A stretch of DNA of 64,000 bases from an uncultured Acidobacteriia bacterium (GCA_903923395.1 CAIXXM010000123.1:1-64000), one strand, 5' to 3'; counted from the first letter of the stretch, positions 1 through 9,929 are shown. Numbers and translations are program-made. The notes: a model not told the origin generated them from the letters alone.

Positions 1-163
1 GAATCCTGCGGGACCTTTGGGCTACCAATCTTTCCTCTAATCGGGAAGTCATTCGACCCTGTCTGGATAGCCAAACGATTCCCGAAAGCCTCTTGTAGCC
101 AATGCTGCTGTCTTTCGGACGCGTCTCTTGGCAAGCGCGCGGGTCCGGCCTAAGATTCGAGAC

Positions 164-826
164 ATGGCAATCCGACTCGCACTGCTGGCGGAACAAGGCT
201 TATTCCGCGAAAGTTTGGCACGGCTGTTGGCCGCAGAGCCTGACTTCCATCTGTTGAGAGATGTTGCCTCAGGGCCCGAACTGCTCCAGGAGCTTCGCGG
301 TGAACAGGTAGATCTTGTTTTGCTTGACCTGGATGGAGATGATCAGTTCTACACGGCCTTCATGGCGGGTGCCCGTGCGGCAGGTTATACGGGTTACTTC
401 CTGGTGGTTGCCGGGCATGCGGATGCGGCTCTTGCCGCAGAGGCCCTGCGTGAGGGAGCTTCCGGGATCTTTCTCAAATCTGGATCTTCTGCGAATCTGC
501 TGCATGCGATACGCATGGTCGCTTCCGGCGAGGTTTGGGTGACAAAGGAACTGGTCCGGTCACTGGCGGAACGCGTTCCACGGCTGGGAGGGCACCGTGA
601 CCCGAGCCTGACCGCACGCGAACAGGCCATTTTGCGGGGCTTGATTGAGGGGATGACGAATAAGAAGATCGCCTCTTCAAACGGGATTTCCGAATCCGCG
701 GTGAAAGCCACCGTACGCCGGTTGTACGCCAAAACAGGAGTGCACCGCCGAAGCCGGCTGGTCCGGCTGGCCCTCGAAGGCTCACTGCCGCCAGCAGCGC
801 GCGAGGCTCACAGCAGATCGCGATAG
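164..826 (+). CDS. NarL/LuxR-type response regulator with degenerate receiver
   Basis: Receiver domain (about residues 3-118) followed by a LuxR-type helix-turn-helix (about 150-210, LTAREQAILRGLIEGMTNKK). The start at 164 is chosen over an upstream in-frame start at 128 because MAIRLALL is the normal first strand of a receiver. The phospho-acceptor Asp55 (DLVLLDLD) and Lys105 (GIFLK) are present. The first acidic-pocket residue is Ala9 (LLAEQ where the related protein at 37386-38015 has LLDDH), and the Thr switch position is Ala83. Sequence is clearly related to that protein throughout (FRESL, GASG.FLK, NKKIA/NKEIA). It probably binds DNA, but phosphorylation control may be lost. Its 3' end overlaps the convergent neighbour by 19 bp, and no kinase is adjacent. 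Confidence 0.88.
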   Translation: MAIRLALLAEQGLFRESLARLLAAEPDFHLLRDVASGPELLQELRGEQVDLVLLDLDGDDQFYTAFMAGARAAGYTGYFLVVAGHADAALAAEALREGASGIFLKSGSSANLLHAIRMVASGEVWVTKELVRSLAERVPRLGGHRDPSLTAREQAILRGLIEGMTNKKIASSNGISESAVKATVRRLYAKTGVHRRSRLVRLALEGSLPPAAREAHSRSR

Positions 827-1710
827 TCTTCGAGAGCAACACGAACGAGTTGCGCCCGCGTGCGCACTTCCGTCTTGGCAAACAGCTGTTGCAAGGTATT
901 CTTCACGGAGCTTTCGGAAATGTCCAGACGGACCGCGATCTCTTTGTTGGCCAAGCCTTGCACCAGATAGCGCAGGACTTCCGTCTCGCGTGCCGCGAGT
1001 TGTGGGCGGGCGTGGGCATCCACCATGCCCGGCGGTGCCGCCGCTTCCGCCACCTCGGTTTTGTCCGCAATGATGGCTGCAAGCTTGGGCACGGAACCTT
1101 CTTTATAGGTGGAAAACCAAACGTCAGCCAGGAAAGAATCGCCGTCACCGCGATGCGCCCGGCATTGCATGGAAGCACGGAACTGGGGGCCATCCTCCCA
1201 GCGAAGGGCGTGGTGAAGTTCCGGCAAGAACGCTGCCACAGGCTGGCCGACCAGTTCCCCGCCCCTGGGGGCAAGCAACTCGACCGCTGCGCGGTTGGCC
1301 AGTTCCACGAATCCGCGCTCATCAATGGTCACGATGGCGGCCGGACTCGTCTCCACCAGGACGCGCAAACGTTCCTGCGCTTCGAGCGTGCTGCGCCGGT
1401 TGCGGAGCATCTCCCCAAAGAATAGTCCGCAGCCGGCGAGTGCCAGAGTTTCAAAAGAGAGCCGGACGAGAGATTCATCGAGTTGACTGAAAAACGCGCT
1501 GAGCAACGCGCACCCCAAGCCCAGCAGGGCAATCACCCAGCGAGGCAGGAAACCGGCCATCAACATGATGGGAAACAGATAGAGAAAGCCAAGCGAAACG
1601 TAGGGTTTGGTGCGCCAGTCGATGATTGCGATTCCCGCAATAACCGAGCAACTCCAGGCAAGGACCCGGTTCCGGTTCCGTTCTTCCCACATCCAATCGA
1701 GTTGCACCAT
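808..1710 (-). CDS. Membrane-anchored PAS-LuxR one-component regulator
   Basis: Four predicted transmembrane helices lie in residues about 15-101 (VLAWSCSVIAGIAIIDW, LGFLYLFPIMLMAGF, WVIALLGLGCALLSAFF, TLALAGCGLFFGEML). A PAS domain follows (about 113-225, VLVETSPAAIVTIDERG), then a C-terminal LuxR helix-turn-helix (about 236-300, ARETEVLRYLVQGLANKEIA). There is no kinase or receiver domain. The membrane and PAS parts match the histidine kinase at 38012-39382 (GFLYLFP, then F.A.D.WFSTY) and the DNA-binding part matches the regulator at 37386-38015 (GLANKEIA.RL..SESSVK). It therefore looks like a transcription factor that senses through a membrane/PAS module without phosphotransfer. Whether it acts from the membrane or is released is unknown. 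Confidence 0.88.
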   Translation of the reverse strand: MVQLDWMWEERNRNRVLAWSCSVIAGIAIIDWRTKPYVSLGFLYLFPIMLMAGFLPRWVIALLGLGCALLSAFFSQLDESLVRLSFETLALAGCGLFFGEMLRNRRSTLEAQERLRVLVETSPAAIVTIDERGFVELANRAAVELLAPRGGELVGQPVAAFLPELHHALRWEDGPQFRASMQCRAHRGDGDSFLADVWFSTYKEGSVPKLAAIIADKTEVAEAAAPPGMVDAHARPQLAARETEVLRYLVQGLANKEIAVRLDISESSVKNTLQQLFAKTEVRTRAQLVRVALEDYRDLL

Positions 1711-1798
1711 GGTTTGAACATATTATTTTCCCACCCCAGGCGCTGAGAAATGGGCAATCATTCGATTATCCGCGGGAACGATGCCCCAATCTTCCGGC

Positions 1799-4117
1799 TT
1801 ACGGGGCGAACTGAATCGTGACTTCTCTCTCCGCGGACCGGCCGTGGTCATCGATGATCCGGACCAGGTGGATGCCCCCGGTCTGCGGCCTCCAGGCCAG
1901 AGCGCCATCGGAAACTCCCACCTTGCCAATGAGCGCCGTGCCGTCAAACCAGAAGACGCTTTGGACGTCCGCCGCGGCGCCAGCCTCGAGCGAAATGACG
2001 GAAGCGTTCCGCCGCAGGGTATAGCTGACACTCCGCAAAGGGGATGAAATGCGCGGGGCCTCCGCTGGATCTTCGGCGGCGCAATCGGGAAGTTGCGGGG
2101 GCACCCGGCGCGGCATGCCCGCCTCGCGGAACAGCTTAAGCATGTCAGAAGGCCAAAACTCAAAGACTTCCATGCGGGTGCTTTCGGGAGAATAGGGCGG
2201 GCAAACCGGCTTCCCGCTGCGCAGATCCACAGGGATGGCCCGGTGCAACTGGCTCACTTTGATCGGCGACTTCCCGGGAATGTACCAGGTTTCGACCGTC
2301 TGCGGACACCACACATTAGGCAGATCCCCGCTGGCGGCGCAGACCTGCACCCGGCTCACCCCCTGGGGCGGGCGGTGCACGGGCAGCGGCTCATTCGCCC
2401 GGGCCAGATTCAGAGCATCCACGATGCGGAAAAACAGCGGCGCTGCGGCTTCCACACCAACAAAACTGGCGTTGCCCTTGCCACTGAATTCACCCACCCA
2501 AACAATCAACACATAAGGCCCGGCGACCCCGGCCGACCAGGCATCACGGAATCCCCAGGATGTGCCGGTCTTCCACGCGACGGGCCAGCGTCCGCGGACG
2601 GGGATGCTGCCATCGTCATCGGGCCGGGGATTGTGTTGCAACATATCCAGAGTGATAAACGCAGCTTCCGGACTGAGCAGGCGGACCCCCGCATCCTGCC
2701 TGGCGGAAACCTCCGTGCGAAACCGGCGCAAAAGCCCCTGATTGGCCAGCATGGCGTACATACCCGCGAGTTCTTCCATGGTGACTTCGCCGCCGCCGAG
2801 CGCCAGAGCCAGTCCGTACACCTCTTCGGGACGCATCCGGCTCACACCGGCGCCCTGCAGAAACTGATACAGGCTGGGCTGCTTCAACTGCGACGCCACC
2901 CAAACCGCCGGAATATTGCGGCTGCGAATCAAAGCTTCTTCCGCACTCACCGGACCAAAGAAGCGGCCATCGAAATTCTCCGGCGTGAAGGAACCAAATG
3001 CCGATGGCGCATCCCGCAGGATGGTACGCGGGTGCAAAATCCCCTGATCAAGGGCCAGTCCATAAACAAAGGGCTTCAACGCCGAACCGGGGGAGCGCTT
3101 CGCGAGCACTCCATTCACCTGACCGTCAATCGCGGCGTTGTTGTAATCCGCGGAACCAACCCAGGCTTTGATGGACATATCGCTCGTATCGGCCAGCAGC
3201 GCGGAGACATTGCGGATGCCACGTTCCCCGTACTGTTCCAGGTAGCGGTGGATCTGTTGTTCGACGAGCCTCTGGAGTTGCGAATCGAGTGTGGTGGTGA
3301 TACGGCCCGAGCGCCCGGACCGATCTCCCAGCAGAACATCCACAAAATGGGGCGCAGCTTGCGGCAGAGGATATCTTTCGGGCGCGTCAAGACGCGGCAC
3401 TTCCCCGCGGTGGCGCGCGGCCCACTGCTGGAGCAGCGTGTTCCTCGCCTGTTGCAAGCCGGACTCATGGATCGTCCGGCCGGCACGTACCGCGGGATGT
3501 TGCGGTATGACTGCCAGAGTCAATGCCTCGCCCGGACTTAGCCGCTCCGGACCTTTCCCGAAATAGATACGGCTTGCCGCGCCGGCACCGCGTATATTGC
3601 CACCGAACGGGACAAGGTTCAAGTAGGCTTCCAGTAACTCGCGCTTGGAGTAACAAGCTTCGAGCCACAACGCAAGCCCCGCCTGCCGGAGTTTGCCGGA
3701 GGGAGACTTCGTGTTCAGGTGGTAAAGCATGCGGGCCACCTGCATGGTAAGCGTGGAACCGCCCTGTCTTGTGCCGCCGCCATAACTGCGGAAGGCCGCG
3801 CGGGTGAGGGAGAAGAGATTCACGCCGGGATGCCAGTAAAACCAGCGGTCCTCTTTCAGCAGAAAGGCTTCAGGAAGGTCCGGGCCGATATCTTTCCATG
3901 GAGTCCACAGGCGGTATTGGTCATCCGAGGCGAGAGTAACGCGCAGGAGTTCGCCATCGGCTGACCAGACAGCCGCAGACAGGGGTACGCGCTGTGACAG
4001 CGGCGCGCGCGGCCACAGACGAACCCCGGCTAACAGCAGCAACGCAGCAAGCGCAAGACTACGGCTTAACGATGGTAAGTTTCCCCGCCGCACCCAGTCC
4101 GCCTGTCTTCCGGTCAT
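1799..4117 (-). CDS. pbpC: Penicillin-binding protein 1C, bifunctional transglycosylase/transpeptidase
   Basis: One N-terminal membrane anchor (LALAALLLLAGVRLW) is followed by a GT51 glycosyltransferase domain with the catalytic Glu in EDRWFYWHPG (about residue 89) and GGSTLTMQ. The transpeptidase domain has SxxK in PGSALKPF (about 344), SRN, and KTGTS (about 516). The C-terminal 90 residues look like the beta-sandwich extension typical of PBP1C (VFWFDGTALIGK). The frame is open to 4186, but that would overlap the upstream gene by 128 bp; 4117 (ATG) or 4093 (GTG, giving MRRGNLPSLSRSL) are likelier starts. It is cotranscribed with the alpha-2-macroglobulin gene, the arrangement known for E. 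coli yfhM-pbpC. The product polymerises and crosslinks periplasmic peptidoglycan, possibly as a repair enzyme. Confidence 0.94.
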   Translation of the reverse strand: MTGRQADWVRRGNLPSLSRSLALAALLLLAGVRLWPRAPLSQRVPLSAAVWSADGELLRVTLASDDQYRLWTPWKDIGPDLPEAFLLKEDRWFYWHPGVNLFSLTRAAFRSYGGGTRQGGSTLTMQVARMLYHLNTKSPSGKLRQAGLALWLEACYSKRELLEAYLNLVPFGGNIRGAGAASRIYFGKGPERLSPGEALTLAVIPQHPAVRAGRTIHESGLQQARNTLLQQWAARHRGEVPRLDAPERYPLPQAAPHFVDVLLGDRSGRSGRITTTLDSQLQRLVEQQIHRYLEQYGERGIRNVSALLADTSDMSIKAWVGSADYNNAAIDGQVNGVLAKRSPGSALKPFVYGLALDQGILHPRTILRDAPSAFGSFTPENFDGRFFGPVSAEEALIRSRNIPAVWVASQLKQPSLYQFLQGAGVSRMRPEEVYGLALALGGGEVTMEELAGMYAMLANQGLLRRFRTEVSARQDAGVRLLSPEAAFITLDMLQHNPRPDDDGSIPVRGRWPVAWKTGTSWGFRDAWSAGVAGPYVLIVWVGEFSGKGNASFVGVEAAAPLFFRIVDALNLARANEPLPVHRPPQGVSRVQVCAASGDLPNVWCPQTVETWYIPGKSPIKVSQLHRAIPVDLRSGKPVCPPYSPESTRMEVFEFWPSDMLKLFREAGMPRRVPPQLPDCAAEDPAEAPRISSPLRSVSYTLRRNASVISLEAGAAADVQSVFWFDGTALIGKVGVSDGALAWRPQTGGIHLVRIIDDHGRSAEREVTIQFAP

Positions 4118-7100
4118 ACATCGCTTCGGCGTAAGGCGCCGGCACCTGGAACACACCTGCATTCGCGGCCCGTACGCGATAAACAAATGTGGCTGTATCT
4201 TTGGTCACGGCTCCAACGAAGAGCACTCTATCTTCACGAACGTCAATATATCCGGGTTTCCAGTTCGATTTCTCGGGCACACCGATGGACAGTGAAGAAA
4301 TCACTGCCTGCCTCGCCTGTGCGGGGTCTGCATCCGGCGTAGTGGAATCCGCAGGCGGCCGCAGTTCGAGTACCGCTTCGACGCTGCCCGGCAACAGATC
4401 CACCACGGCAACCTGACCAACGTAGTTCTGCTTCGTGGAGCGCAAACGGACCCTCGCCAGGAACTCCTCACCCACCTTCGCCTGTGTGATCACATTTCCC
4501 TTCATATCGGTAAATTCGCGGAAGATCTCCAAGCCGCTGGCGGTGGATGGCGGGGTGGTCTTGTCGAAGCCGCTCTCAGTCAAGGCATAGTAACCCGCTA
4601 GACTCCCGGACTTACTCACTTTGACTTTGCCTGCCGTGACAGGAACCGAAGCCTTTTGTATGGAACCGCTGGTTTGCTGCGGAAGAGCACGTTCCGCGCC
4701 ATCCCTGCCAATCTGAAACAACGTGAACTTCGAGCCATTCGTGGTTGAAGTGGCGTAGCTGTCCAGGGCAAGCAATGTATATGCAGCGGAGAGCGAGCTA
4801 TATTGATCCCCTGTGCCGGCTGCGCCTATGGACTGCAGCACGGTCGGCGGCACGTTGCCGAGGCGCGCCGGGAAGTGTTTCGCCGTGAGATAGAGCAACT
4901 GCGCATCATGCACTGGCGCGCCGTAGTAATCTTCCGCATTCCAGCCTTTGATCTGACTGGAGTAAGTGATGTTACTCATGAGCTTCTCCGCTTCACCGGT
5001 CCGCTGCATCAAACGATAAGTGGAAGCAAGATAGGCAGCGGCGAGGTCCTTCTGCCACGTCTTCTCATACCGGCGGGTCAGTTCCTGCTCCACGTTGACC
5101 AGCGCAGGGCCGGGCTTGATGCCCTGGCGCACCAGCAGATAGACGGCATAACTGCGCAGCCTGGCCGCTTCCAAAGTGGGTGCGGGGGTGGAGGCAAACC
5201 GGATCAGCCACGGGTTCAGATTGCCCAGCAGCGACGCAGGAAGCTTCTGCCCGCGCTCCTTCGCTTCCACCAAAAGGTGTGCTGCGTAGACCGAAGGGAA
5301 TTCGGCGGTATCCGGGGAAGCTCCCCAGAGCCCAAAGGCACCGGAACTATTCTGCCGGGCTTGGAGAACATTGAATACACTGGAAAGCGGCTGCGCGTCT
5401 TTGGTGCGAACTCTACCAAATTCAGGCCTTGCGAGCAATAATAAGGCGGCCATGCCTTTGCTGGTTTGCTGCTCCGTGCAGGCATAGGGATAATCTGCCA
5501 GCCAGGCGGTAAGGCCCTGCCCCCAGACGATGGGAAGTGCCGATGCCGCGATGTCAACGTCGCGCTTCTCGGGATACAAATCACGAACAAGAGGGATGGT
5601 TGCACTGCCCGAAGTGAAGCTGCCCAGAATTAGCTTCGTGGTAAATGCCACCGGAGGCCGGATACTAATACTGTCTTCCATGTGGGCTTCCGCACTGCCC
5701 CTGCGGGCGCTAAAGCGGAGCGATGCCGAACCAAGTGCGGAGTTCGCACGGAAACGGAATTCCCCGGTCGCTTCCCCTTTGAAAGGCAGTGAAAAGTCTG
5801 ACGTTGTGGGGCCGATCGCAGTCAATTCCGGACCAGTTTTCACTTCCACATGCACGGCGCCCTGGCCGGGTTGGTTGTTATACACGCCCACGCTAACGGT
5901 AAACTCATCACCCGGCGCGGCCATGGTTGGCACGTTGGGAGTCAGAATAAAAGGACCCTTGACGTCCGTACCGGATTCTGTCACTCCGGCCTTCCGGGAA
6001 GTAACTGTTACCGCGACGATCCGCAGGTGTCCATTGTAGTAATCCGGCACGGGATAGCGGAACTCACGGCCTCCCGGACCGACGTCCAAAATGCCGCTCC
6101 ACCACGCGACGGGTGGCTTCCGTTTCTTCGCGAAGGGATTCAGATGACGTGCCATGCCACCATCGGCATCCCCGCCAGGCGCGGCGAGGGCAAGATACTT
6201 CTTGAACTCCGGCAGAATCAAATCCAGAATCTGTGTGGTATCCACTTCGAGCATCCGCTTCTGGAAGAAGTAACCGAGCGGATCGGGATTTTTATATCTC
6301 GCAACTTGGAGAATGCCTTCGTCCACAGCAAGGATGGCAACGCGCGAAGCTTCCGCAGGGACGATGCGCATCACCAGATCAGTGCCGGGCTTCACTTCCT
6401 TCGGTGCGGTAAGTGTAGCCTGTTCCGTCCGTGGGCCCAGATTGGCTGAGAACGCAGCGACGCCGTAGGATAGAGGGCTCAGGAAGATCTCATCGGAAGA
6501 TGGATCCCGCACATACTCCACGCTGACGTAGCCATTGCCTTCAAAGTCCCTGGGAACCTGAATCTTCTGGACAGTGCTGGTGGAATTGGCGTGGAACCAT
6601 TGATATTGGAAGACCTTGTCCCGCTCAATCGTGATCAAACCGGAACCGGCGTAAGGCGCGCGGATACTGACCTGAATGGTGTCGCCCGCAAGATACGACG
6701 GCTTATCGAGACTCACCTGGAGTTCCGCATTTCGTTCCAGCGAAGCGGAGAGATTGGCTTCTCCAGCCACCGTGTAAGTTAACTTATTCAACTCTGCCCC
6801 TGCGCCGTCGCGGAGAATCAGGACAAAATCGCCGGGTTCCTGCGTGGGCAGTGCGAAGTTGGTACCGCCCGCCGCGAGACGAACCTTGCGGGTATTGCGG
6901 ATGATCTCCTTCTTGCGCGAAACATACTTCCAGGTCTGGTTGTTCTGTTGTGTCAGGACCGAAACGTACTTCCGCTGGACCCAATCCAGAGTGAGTCCAT
7001 CCTGCACCACGGACATCAGTTGCTGGTTCACGGCCAGCCAGTGGGCGCCGCGGGAACTGCCACGCTGCACAAAGCTGGTATCGCCATCAGGTTTCACACC

Positions 7101-9929
7101 CACCAGATATTTCGCCGAAGACACTATCGCTGAATTCTGTACCGCGACGTTTCTACCGCCTGCAGCTTCGAACGCGCGAGCGAGGATGCTGAGCCGGTAG
7201 GCTCGTCCGGCGAAGCGATTCAAATCCGGCTTCAGTTCGGCAATACCTTTGTCATCAGTATTCACCGCATTGAGAGTTTCGTGGACCGGTTCCTTCTGGA
7301 ATTCCGCAGTCTCAAAACGATAGTCAGGATACTTGGCGAAGCGCGGCAGAGCGGGCGACAGATTCATTTCGCCCTCCACCCGGCGATTCACCGCAGGATC
7401 ACCGAACAAGTGCATGACGGAGACGCGCACCTTCAGATCGTCCGGACGCAGCCAGCCTTCAATCGGCTTCTCGGAAAGATCCAGCCGCACTTTCATGCGG
7501 TCGGGCTCAAATTCCTGCACCTTGAAGGTGGTGGTTCCCAGAACCTGCTTATTATTCTCATCCTTGACGAGGAGGGCGGAGGCAGTATAAGTGCCTGTGG
7601 CTGAAGAGGTCTGGCTGGTGTAAGTTACTTCATCAAAAGCCACAGCGGAGAGTTTGACAGCTGTTCGGCTGACCATCATGCCGCGGGAGTCTGTCACTTC
7701 GACATCGACGGGCAGGCCGGCTGTGTTGCCTTTCCAATCCGAGGTGCGTGTAATGATCCCGACATGTGCAGTCTCGCCGGGGCGGTAGATACCGCGATCC
7801 GTGAACAGATAGGAAGATAGCTGCTGGTCAGAATCAGCGTTAACCGCACCGCCGGTATCGAAGCGGGAGATATCCAGGCCGCGGCCATTGGTCTGCAAGG
7901 GCATGAAAGAGAAGTCAGTGCCCTTCTCCGCGAGGATGACCAGCGGGCGCTTCTCCCGTTTCCAGTTACTGAATTTCGGGAGCCTGGCCCGTCCGCCGGC
8001 ATCGGTAATGGAGGATTGTACTGGCAAGCCATTAACGCCGAGGACTTGCACGTTCACGCCACTGACCGGTTGGCCTGTGCGGATGGACTGCACGAAGACA
8101 TCGCGGCTCTCATCCTTGTTGCGCTTCACGATGAAACCGAGATCCGTGATGAGGATCAGACGGGCATCTTCGAGGGGTTTGCGATACCCACCGTCTTCTC
8201 CGCCATCTTCACCGCCATCACCCCCGCCATCACGATCGCCGGGCATGGCGTCGCCCTCGTCATCATCAGCGCTCTGGGGTGCAGGACGCACCCTGACCAG
8301 AAAGAGTCCCCGGTTGCCACCACTCTTCGTCTGCAGATAGGCACCCAGATCCACACTGTCGTAATTCGGCTTCCCCGGCTGGCCTGGATAAGTTCGGACA
8401 TTGGTGTAGCGCTCAACCATCATGTCCTGCATCCGCGCATCAATGGAGGGCTTGGAGAAATCCCACATTTCCGGCGCAACATGCTGTAGCTGATTGGGCA
8501 GAACGCGGCCAATCTCAACCTGTACCTTATCCACAGCCCTGGCGATGTACCCGACCTTCTTATCTCCGGTGAGGGAAAGCAACGCGCCCTGGCCGAGGAA
8601 CTCCAACTTCTGCGGATACGGCTTGACGCGGACAGCAGAAACGGACGGCTTGCCGGAGATATACCCACCTACGCCATCCACACCGTCTGAAACCACTGCA
8701 TAGATATACCGGCCGACAGGTGCGCGGAAGCGGAAGCTGTGGACAAGATCACCGCTGCCTTCCTGCGGGATATAAGTCAGCGGCACCGACTGGCACTTCG
8801 GCAGGATGTTATTATCCACCTCGCCTGAGGTCCAATGATAAGGTTCCTTATCCTCTTTATCCTGACGGGGACTCCGGACGGGCAGAAGACAAACGGCCAC
8901 CTTGCCCGTGAGCGAGCGTTCCAGCACGGGTGAGGAACTGCGGAAGAGCAGGATCTGCTCCGGCTCATATCTGGCGTTGTCGACCACCATCATTTGGGGA
9001 CTGGTGAATTTCAGACTGGAGCGGCCGGGAATAGTGACCACGGCCTCCAGCTTTTCAGCGGTCTCATTGCCTCCCCGCGCGGCGCGCACACCCTTATCGA
9101 CGCGAAGAGTCAGCGGGGCATCATCGCGGGGCATCTGCAGCGGATTGGAGTGCAGATAAGCGGCCAGCTTGAACTTATCGTAGGAGACCGTGAAGCTCTT
9201 ACTATCGGACTTCAAACCAAGGTAGGCAGCGTCCTTTGCGACATCGAGGCTGATGAGATTTTCGAGACGCTGGATATCGACCGGATGACTGAACTGAAGA
9301 GTTGCAACCATCTGCTTCAGGTTGGGGTCACGCGGGTCCTGATAAAAAGAGGAGGCAGCGATCTTAGCTGTAAAAGGTGCGCTCTTGAACTCTGCGGAGT
9401 AGTCTTCAAGCTGAATACCAGGGGCAAAGAAACGTTTCTTGTCGAAGTGCACAGTGAAGCTGCCATCCACCGGCCAGTCATTCCTGGGGCGGAATTCCAA
9501 CTGCTTGTCGCTACCCCAATACCAAGTGCCGGCGAGGGCAGGAGATAGTTCAATGCCCTTGGTGACGTTCTTCTGGATATCCTTAAGCGGCGCGGCGGAC
9601 TGGCTGAACTCGAAACGAAGCGGCTGGATGGAGGCAATGCCGTTATCGTCATAAGTGGTTACCGGGGGAGCCGTCAGGGTGTAAGTCAGATAGTTCGGTT
9701 TTGGCCGCGTCTTATACCAATAAGTTCCGGCGGCGCAACTGGAGATCAAGAGGAGTAGAGCGGCCAGACGACGCCAGTCCGCGAGGAGAAATTGCCAAAA
9801 GCGCTTGCCCGCTGCGGCGGCAGAGAGGAACCAGGCTGGCGGTGTCCACTGCAGGTCGCCGAAGACATATTTGATTGCGCGGGAAGCACCCGCACTCAAT
9901 TGCCGCAAGAACTCCACAAATTTTGTCAT
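4059..9929 (-). CDS. Bacterial alpha-2-macroglobulin family protein
   Basis: At 1956 residues it is longer than the roughly 1,650 of E. coli YfhM. A membrane segment lies at about residues 52-70 (LAALLLLISSCAAGTYWY). Its ISSC resembles a lipobox, but about 60 residues precede it, so a simple anchor is also possible. The MG2 region carries FTDRGIYRPGETAHV (about residue 713), followed by VDEGILQVARYKNPDP (about 1200). The thioester motif CTEQ is intact in YPYACTEQQTSKG (about 1483), so it can in principle trap proteases covalently. An Asp/Gly-rich linker (DRDGGGDGGEDGGEDGG, about 555-580) interrupts the N-terminal half. It sits directly upstream of pbpC, supporting a periplasmic role in protecting a breached cell envelope. 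Confidence 0.93.
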   Translation of the reverse strand: MTKFVEFLRQLSAGASRAIKYVFGDLQWTPPAWFLSAAAAGKRFWQFLLADWRRLAALLLLISSCAAGTYWYKTRPKPNYLTYTLTAPPVTTYDDNGIASIQPLRFEFSQSAAPLKDIQKNVTKGIELSPALAGTWYWGSDKQLEFRPRNDWPVDGSFTVHFDKKRFFAPGIQLEDYSAEFKSAPFTAKIAASSFYQDPRDPNLKQMVATLQFSHPVDIQRLENLISLDVAKDAAYLGLKSDSKSFTVSYDKFKLAAYLHSNPLQMPRDDAPLTLRVDKGVRAARGGNETAEKLEAVVTIPGRSSLKFTSPQMMVVDNARYEPEQILLFRSSSPVLERSLTGKVAVCLLPVRSPRQDKEDKEPYHWTSGEVDNNILPKCQSVPLTYIPQEGSGDLVHSFRFRAPVGRYIYAVVSDGVDGVGGYISGKPSVSAVRVKPYPQKLEFLGQGALLSLTGDKKVGYIARAVDKVQVEIGRVLPNQLQHVAPEMWDFSKPSIDARMQDMMVERYTNVRTYPGQPGKPNYDSVDLGAYLQTKSGGNRGLFLVRVRPAPQSADDDEGDAMPGDRDGGGDGGEDGGEDGGYRKPLEDARLILITDLGFIVKRNKDESRDVFVQSIRTGQPVSGVNVQVLGVNGLPVQSSITDAGGRARLPKFSNWKREKRPLVILAEKGTDFSFMPLQTNGRGLDISRFDTGGAVNADSDQQLSSYLFTDRGIYRPGETAHVGIITRTSDWKGNTAGLPVDVEVTDSRGMMVSRTAVKLSAVAFDEVTYTSQTSSATGTYTASALLVKDENNKQVLGTTTFKVQEFEPDRMKVRLDLSEKPIEGWLRPDDLKVRVSVMHLFGDPAVNRRVEGEMNLSPALPRFAKYPDYRFETAEFQKEPVHETLNAVNTDDKGIAELKPDLNRFAGRAYRLSILARAFEAAGGRNVAVQNSAIVSSAKYLVGVKPDGDTSFVQRGSSRGAHWLAVNQQLMSVVQDGLTLDWVQRKYVSVLTQQNNQTWKYVSRKKEIIRNTRKVRLAAGGTNFALPTQEPGDFVLILRDGAGAELNKLTYTVAGEANLSASLERNAELQVSLDKPSYLAGDTIQVSIRAPYAGSGLITIERDKVFQYQWFHANSTSTVQKIQVPRDFEGNGYVSVEYVRDPSSDEIFLSPLSYGVAAFSANLGPRTEQATLTAPKEVKPGTDLVMRIVPAEASRVAILAVDEGILQVARYKNPDPLGYFFQKRMLEVDTTQILDLILPEFKKYLALAAPGGDADGGMARHLNPFAKKRKPPVAWWSGILDVGPGGREFRYPVPDYYNGHLRIVAVTVTSRKAGVTESGTDVKGPFILTPNVPTMAAPGDEFTVSVGVYNNQPGQGAVHVEVKTGPELTAIGPTTSDFSLPFKGEATGEFRFRANSALGSASLRFSARRGSAEAHMEDSISIRPPVAFTTKLILGSFTSGSATIPLVRDLYPEKRDVDIAASALPIVWGQGLTAWLADYPYACTEQQTSKGMAALLLLARPEFGRVRTKDAQPLSSVFNVLQARQNSSGAFGLWGASPDTAEFPSVYAAHLLVEAKERGQKLPASLLGNLNPWLIRFASTPAPTLEAARLRSYAVYLLVRQGIKPGPALVNVEQELTRRYEKTWQKDLAAAYLASTYRLMQRTGEAEKLMSNITYSSQIKGWNAEDYYGAPVHDAQLLYLTAKHFPARLGNVPPTVLQSIGAAGTGDQYSSLSAAYTLLALDSYATSTTNGSKFTLFQIGRDGAERALPQQTSGSIQKASVPVTAGKVKVSKSGSLAGYYALTESGFDKTTPPSTASGLEIFREFTDMKGNVITQAKVGEEFLARVRLRSTKQNYVGQVAVVDLLPGSVEAVLELRPPADSTTPDADPAQARQAVISSLSIGVPEKSNWKPGYIDVREDRVLFVGAVTKDTATFVYRVRAANAGVFQVPAPYAEAMYDRKTGGLGAAGKLTIVKP

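Noticed and set aside
2093-3541. 482-codon open frame antisense to pbpC
   Set aside because: High-GC shadow of pbpC; low-complexity His/Arg/Gly-rich translation with no domain.
9730-9790. Firm call of a lipoprotein signal in the macroglobulin
   Set aside because: ISSC fits a lipobox, but about 60 residues precede the helix, so the signal is ambiguous.
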